NCBI GenBank assembly: GCA_017539635.1
Contig: JAFYCQ010000193.1
Coordinates: 1-6,060, forward strand
Reading direction: 5' to 3'
Source: Oscillospiraceae bacterium
GTDB lineage: Bacteria > Bacillota > Clostridia > Oscillospirales > Oscillospiraceae
Length of the DNA stretch: 6,060 nucleotides
The notes beneath the pieces are model-generated. The model made no database searches, was not told the origin of the DNA, and was given only the letters and a program-made list of their open reading frames with translations. Shown one piece after another: positions 3,607-6,060 of this stretch; the first letter of the stretch is position 1, and each line of letters begins with the position of its first letter. The position numbers and the translations under genes are program-made.

Positions 3607-6060
3607 TTGTGTAAGAAAGCTGAACCTGACCACACCCGGCTTGTGAGCTTCAGCCTTATGGGGCCGGAAAGCGGCGCATTGTGCAGCGTTGACTGCAACG
3701 ACGGTAAAATCACCCGAATCAACCCCTACGAGTTCGACCGGGAATATACCGACGCTCATTGTCATCCCTGGCATATGGAGGCCCGGGGCAAGAGCTTTTA
3801 TCCCCCTCAGAGGGTGGAGATCACCGGCATGGGACTTTGCTACAAGACCCGTGTTTACTCTCCCAACCGCATCCTCTACCCCATGAAGCGTGTTGACTGG
3901 GACCCCAAGGGCGACCGTCACCCCGAGACCAGGGGCAAAAGCGGCTACGTCCGGATCTCCTGGGACGAGGCGGCGCAGCTCTGCGCCGACGAGCTGCTGC
4001 GAATCAAGGAAAAATACGGCCCCGAGGGAGTACTCTGCCAGAGCGACATGCACGGCGAGGGCAAAAACGTGGCCCCCAGCCACGGCTGTCCCAACAGGAT
4101 GCTGTCCCTTCTCGGCGGCTACACCACCCAGATGCGGAACATGGATTCCTGGGAGGGCTGGTACTGGGGCGCCAAGCACGTCTGGGGCTGCGAGCCCGTA
4201 GGCGAGCAGAATCCCCAGGGCAACCTCATCCCCGACATGGCAAAAAACTGCGACGCCCTCTTCTTCTGGGGCTGCGACCCGGAGGTCACTCCCCAGGGCT
4301 TCGGAATGAAGATGACTACCCTGCTTTGCTACTGGTTTACCGAGCTGGGCATAAAATCCATTTACGTCTGCCCGGACTTAAACTACGGTGCGGCCATACA
4401 CGCGGATAAATGGATACCCATTCTCCCCAACACCGACGCTGCCCTGCAGCTGGCCATTGCCTATCAGTGGATAACGGGCGGCACCTACGAAAAAGAATAT
4501 ATAGACACCCACGCCTACGGCTTCGACAAATTCAAGGCCTACGTTTTAGGCGAGGAGGACGGCATCCCCAAAACGCCCAAATGGGCCAGCGAAAAATGCG
4601 GCGTGCCCGTCTGGACAATTAAGGCCCTGGCAAGATACTGGGCCAAGAGCACCGTCTCTATATGCCACGGCAACGGCGGCAGCTATATAAGAGGCCCCTA
4701 CGCAACCGAACAGGCGAGACTCGAAGTCATGCTCCTGGGCATGAGAGGCCTGGGAAAGCCCGGCGTCTGCCAGTGCAAGCTCATAGAGTGGAACATGTGG
4801 GCAAAATTCTTCCCTCTGCCCTACACGCCTGAATTCATGCCGGCGGTGCCCCACATCTGCGACGCCACCCGCACCGTTCCCGGAGACGTGCCGCCCCACA
4901 TCGAGATGAACCGTTTCTCCCTTACGGAGGAGCAGAAGCAGCGGGCCCCGGAGATAGTGGATCTGTTCAAGATCCTCCCCGGCCCCAAGCAGTTCATACC
5001 CCGCTGCCTGGTGCAGACTGCCATACTTGACAAAAAAGCCGACTGGTACGGCCTTTCCGCCTTCTCCACCGGCCAGAAGCCCAAGCCCGGCAATATCCGT
5101 ATCCCCACGGCCTACGACCAGTTCAACCACAACGTTTACCCCCGTCCGGGGCTCTCCACCGTCCACATGCTCTGGAACACGGCCCCCTGCAACACCACCT
5201 GCTGGAACGACGGCAACAAATTCATAAGGGCCTACCGTGACCCGGACATCGAGACCATCGTAGTCCAGCACCCCTGGATGGAAAACGACTGTTATTTTGC
5301 CGACATCCTGCTGCCCGTATGCACAAAGCACGAGATGCACGACATCGGCAATGATCTGAGCTCCGGCACCTACGTTTCCATATACAAGGAGGAGCCCTGC
5401 ATCGAGCCCTTGGGCGAGTCCATGACCGACTTTGACGTTTGCGTCAAGATATGCGAAAAGCTTGGCCCCGAGTATGTCAAGGCTTACACCGGCGGTCTTA
5501 CCGAGGAGGAGCGGGTGCGCTTCTTCTACAAGGCCTCCGGCTGTGAGGAGCACATGTCCTGGGAGGAGTTCAACAGGCGAAAGATTTTCGTCGTTCCCGT
5601 AAGGGAGGATGCCCAGGACGCCCCCGCGGGATTTGCCGAATTTGAACAGGACCCCAAGGCCCACCCCCTGGAGACGCCGACGGGACTTCTGGAGTACTCC
5701 TCCACCAATATAGAAAAGCACTTCCCCGACGATATAGAGCGGCTGCCCGTTCCCCACTGGGTGGAAAAGGGCCCCTGGCACGACGAAAGGCTCTCCTCCG
5801 AAAGGGCAAAAAAGTATCCCCTTATTTGCGAGAGCAACCACGGCCGCTGGCGTATGCACGCCCAGTGCGACGATATCCCCTGGAGCCGCGAGATCGAGAC
5901 CATGAAGATAAGGGGCAAGGACGGCTATCAGTACGAGCCCTGCTGGCTCTCCCCCCATGAGGCCGAAAAGCGGGGCATCCGCCACGGCGACATCGTTAAG
6001 ATATTCAACGAGCGGGGCATCGTCCTGGCCGCAGCATACGTTACCGAGCGGCTTATAGAC
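3607..6060 (+). CDS. Molybdopterin oxidoreductase, AthL (pyrogallol-phloroglucinol transhydroxylase large subunit)-like; 3' end missing
   Basis: 818 codons without a stop, cut by the right edge; AthL is about 875 residues, so perhaps 60 are missing. The protein belongs to the bis-MGD molybdenum enzymes of the DMSO reductase superfamily. AthL-like landmarks are MEARGKSFYPP, YPMKR.DWDPKGDRHPE, RISWDEA (98-124 region), MDSWEGWYWG (179-188), FFWGCDPE (219-226), HADKW..ILPNTDAAL, GLGKPG, ADILLPVCT and EPLGESM.D. The C-terminal cofactor-binding domain runs from about 736 to the edge (KYPLICESNHGR, WLSPHEAEKRGI.HGDIVKIFNERG). Ser181 in D-S-W is the likely Mo ligand; His149 and Tyr406 appear to match AthL His144 and Tyr404. 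As in AthL, the N-terminal C-x2-C-x3-C Fe-S motif is absent. No Tat or Sec signal is present, so it should be cytoplasmic. TTG is chosen because of AGGAGG 9 nt upstream; GTG 3643 and ATG 3658 lack one. About 30 cysteines are present. The family is secure; the substrate is unknown, and catechol dehydroxylase is an alternative. Confidence 0.92.
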   Translation, partial: MCKKAEPDHTRLVSFSLMGPESGALCSVDCNDGKITRINPYEFDREYTDAHCHPWHMEARGKSFYPPQRVEITGMGLCYKTRVYSPNRILYPMKRVDWDPKGDRHPETRGKSGYVRISWDEAAQLCADELLRIKEKYGPEGVLCQSDMHGEGKNVAPSHGCPNRMLSLLGGYTTQMRNMDSWEGWYWGAKHVWGCEPVGEQNPQGNLIPDMAKNCDALFFWGCDPEVTPQGFGMKMTTLLCYWFTELGIKSIYVCPDLNYGAAIHADKWIPILPNTDAALQLAIAYQWITGGTYEKEYIDTHAYGFDKFKAYVLGEEDGIPKTPKWASEKCGVPVWTIKALARYWAKSTVSICHGNGGSYIRGPYATEQARLEVMLLGMRGLGKPGVCQCKLIEWNMWAKFFPLPYTPEFMPAVPHICDATRTVPGDVPPHIEMNRFSLTEEQKQRAPEIVDLFKILPGPKQFIPRCLVQTAILDKKADWYGLSAFSTGQKPKPGNIRIPTAYDQFNHNVYPRPGLSTVHMLWNTAPCNTTCWNDGNKFIRAYRDPDIETIVVQHPWMENDCYFADILLPVCTKHEMHDIGNDLSSGTYVSIYKEEPCIEPLGESMTDFDVCVKICEKLGPEYVKAYTGGLTEEERVRFFYKASGCEEHMSWEEFNRRKIFVVPVREDAQDAPAGFAEFEQDPKAHPLETPTGLLEYSSTNIEKHFPDDIERLPVPHWVEKGPWHDERLSSERAKKYPLICESNHGRWRMHAQCDDIPWSREIETMKIRGKDGYQYEPCWLSPHEAEKRGIRHGDIVKIFNERGIVLAAAYVTERLID

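Noticed and set aside
3584..3646. Short open frame (ATG 3584 to TGA 3646) overlapping the start of the molybdoenzyme, as a possible leader peptide
   Set aside because: No Shine-Dalgarno sequence precedes this ATG, the frame is only about 20 codons, and the AGGAGG inside it serves the TTG at 3607.
3658..3660. ATG 3658 (or GTG 3643) as the start of the molybdoenzyme
   Set aside because: Neither has a ribosome binding site at proper spacing, while TTG 3607 has a perfect AGGAGG 9 nt upstream. The longer N-terminus aligns with the AthL N-terminal strand region.
3682..3765. Cys26, Cys30 and Cys52 of the molybdoenzyme as ligands of an N-terminal [4Fe-4S] cluster
   Set aside because: Spacing is C-x3-C-x21-C, without the C-x2-C-x3-C pattern. 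Cys30 falls at the valine of the AthL strand before D-G-K-I, after the usual cluster site.
4546..5985. Long open frame on the minus strand (~479 codons) opposite the molybdoenzyme gene
   Set aside because: It is an antisense shadow of a frame with clear AthL-family motifs; its own translation shows no recognisable domain.

Overview
The window looks like part of an anaerobic, fairly GC-rich member of the Bacillota, probably Clostridia and possibly of the Oscillospirales type; this is inference. The reasons are GCC/CTC-rich genes set between very AT-rich spacers, textbook sigma-A promoters and AGGAGG ribosome binding sites. A secreted protein with SLH repeats and a molybdenum enzyme of anaerobic aromatic metabolism point the same way.

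Layout. (1) Positions 1-473, minus strand: the N-terminal 157 codons of a YczE/YyaS-type integral membrane protein that runs off the left edge. (2) 474-678: a 205-bp divergent spacer with a minus-strand promoter for the membrane protein and a perfect TTGACA-N17-TATAAT promoter for the rightward gene. (3) 679-3399, plus strand: a complete 906-residue secreted protein with a signal peptide, an unassigned helical N-terminal region, two central SLH repeats and a C-terminal half made of two diverged copies of one ~260-275-residue module. It has its own promoter and a strong intrinsic terminator (3412-3446), so it is probably monocistronic. (4) 3400-3606: a 207-bp spacer with the terminator, an A/T-rich tract, an extended -10 promoter and an ~80-nt leader. 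(5) 3607-6060, plus strand: 818 codons of a large molybdopterin enzyme, starting at TTG and cut by the right edge. It resembles the catalytic large subunit of pyrogallol-phloroglucinol transhydroxylase (AthL, DMSO reductase superfamily).

The three genes are in separate transcription units and nothing visible ties them into one pathway. The molybdoenzyme is the most interesting item. It has the AthL-like Asp-Ser-Trp Mo-site motif and lacks the usual N-terminal Fe-S cysteine motif. By comparison with my memory of AthL it differs at two substrate-pocket positions, so it may act on another polyphenol or catechol-like substrate. An iron-sulfur small subunit would be expected just downstream, outside the window. 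No RNA genes, insertion sequences, CRISPR arrays or tRNAs were seen.
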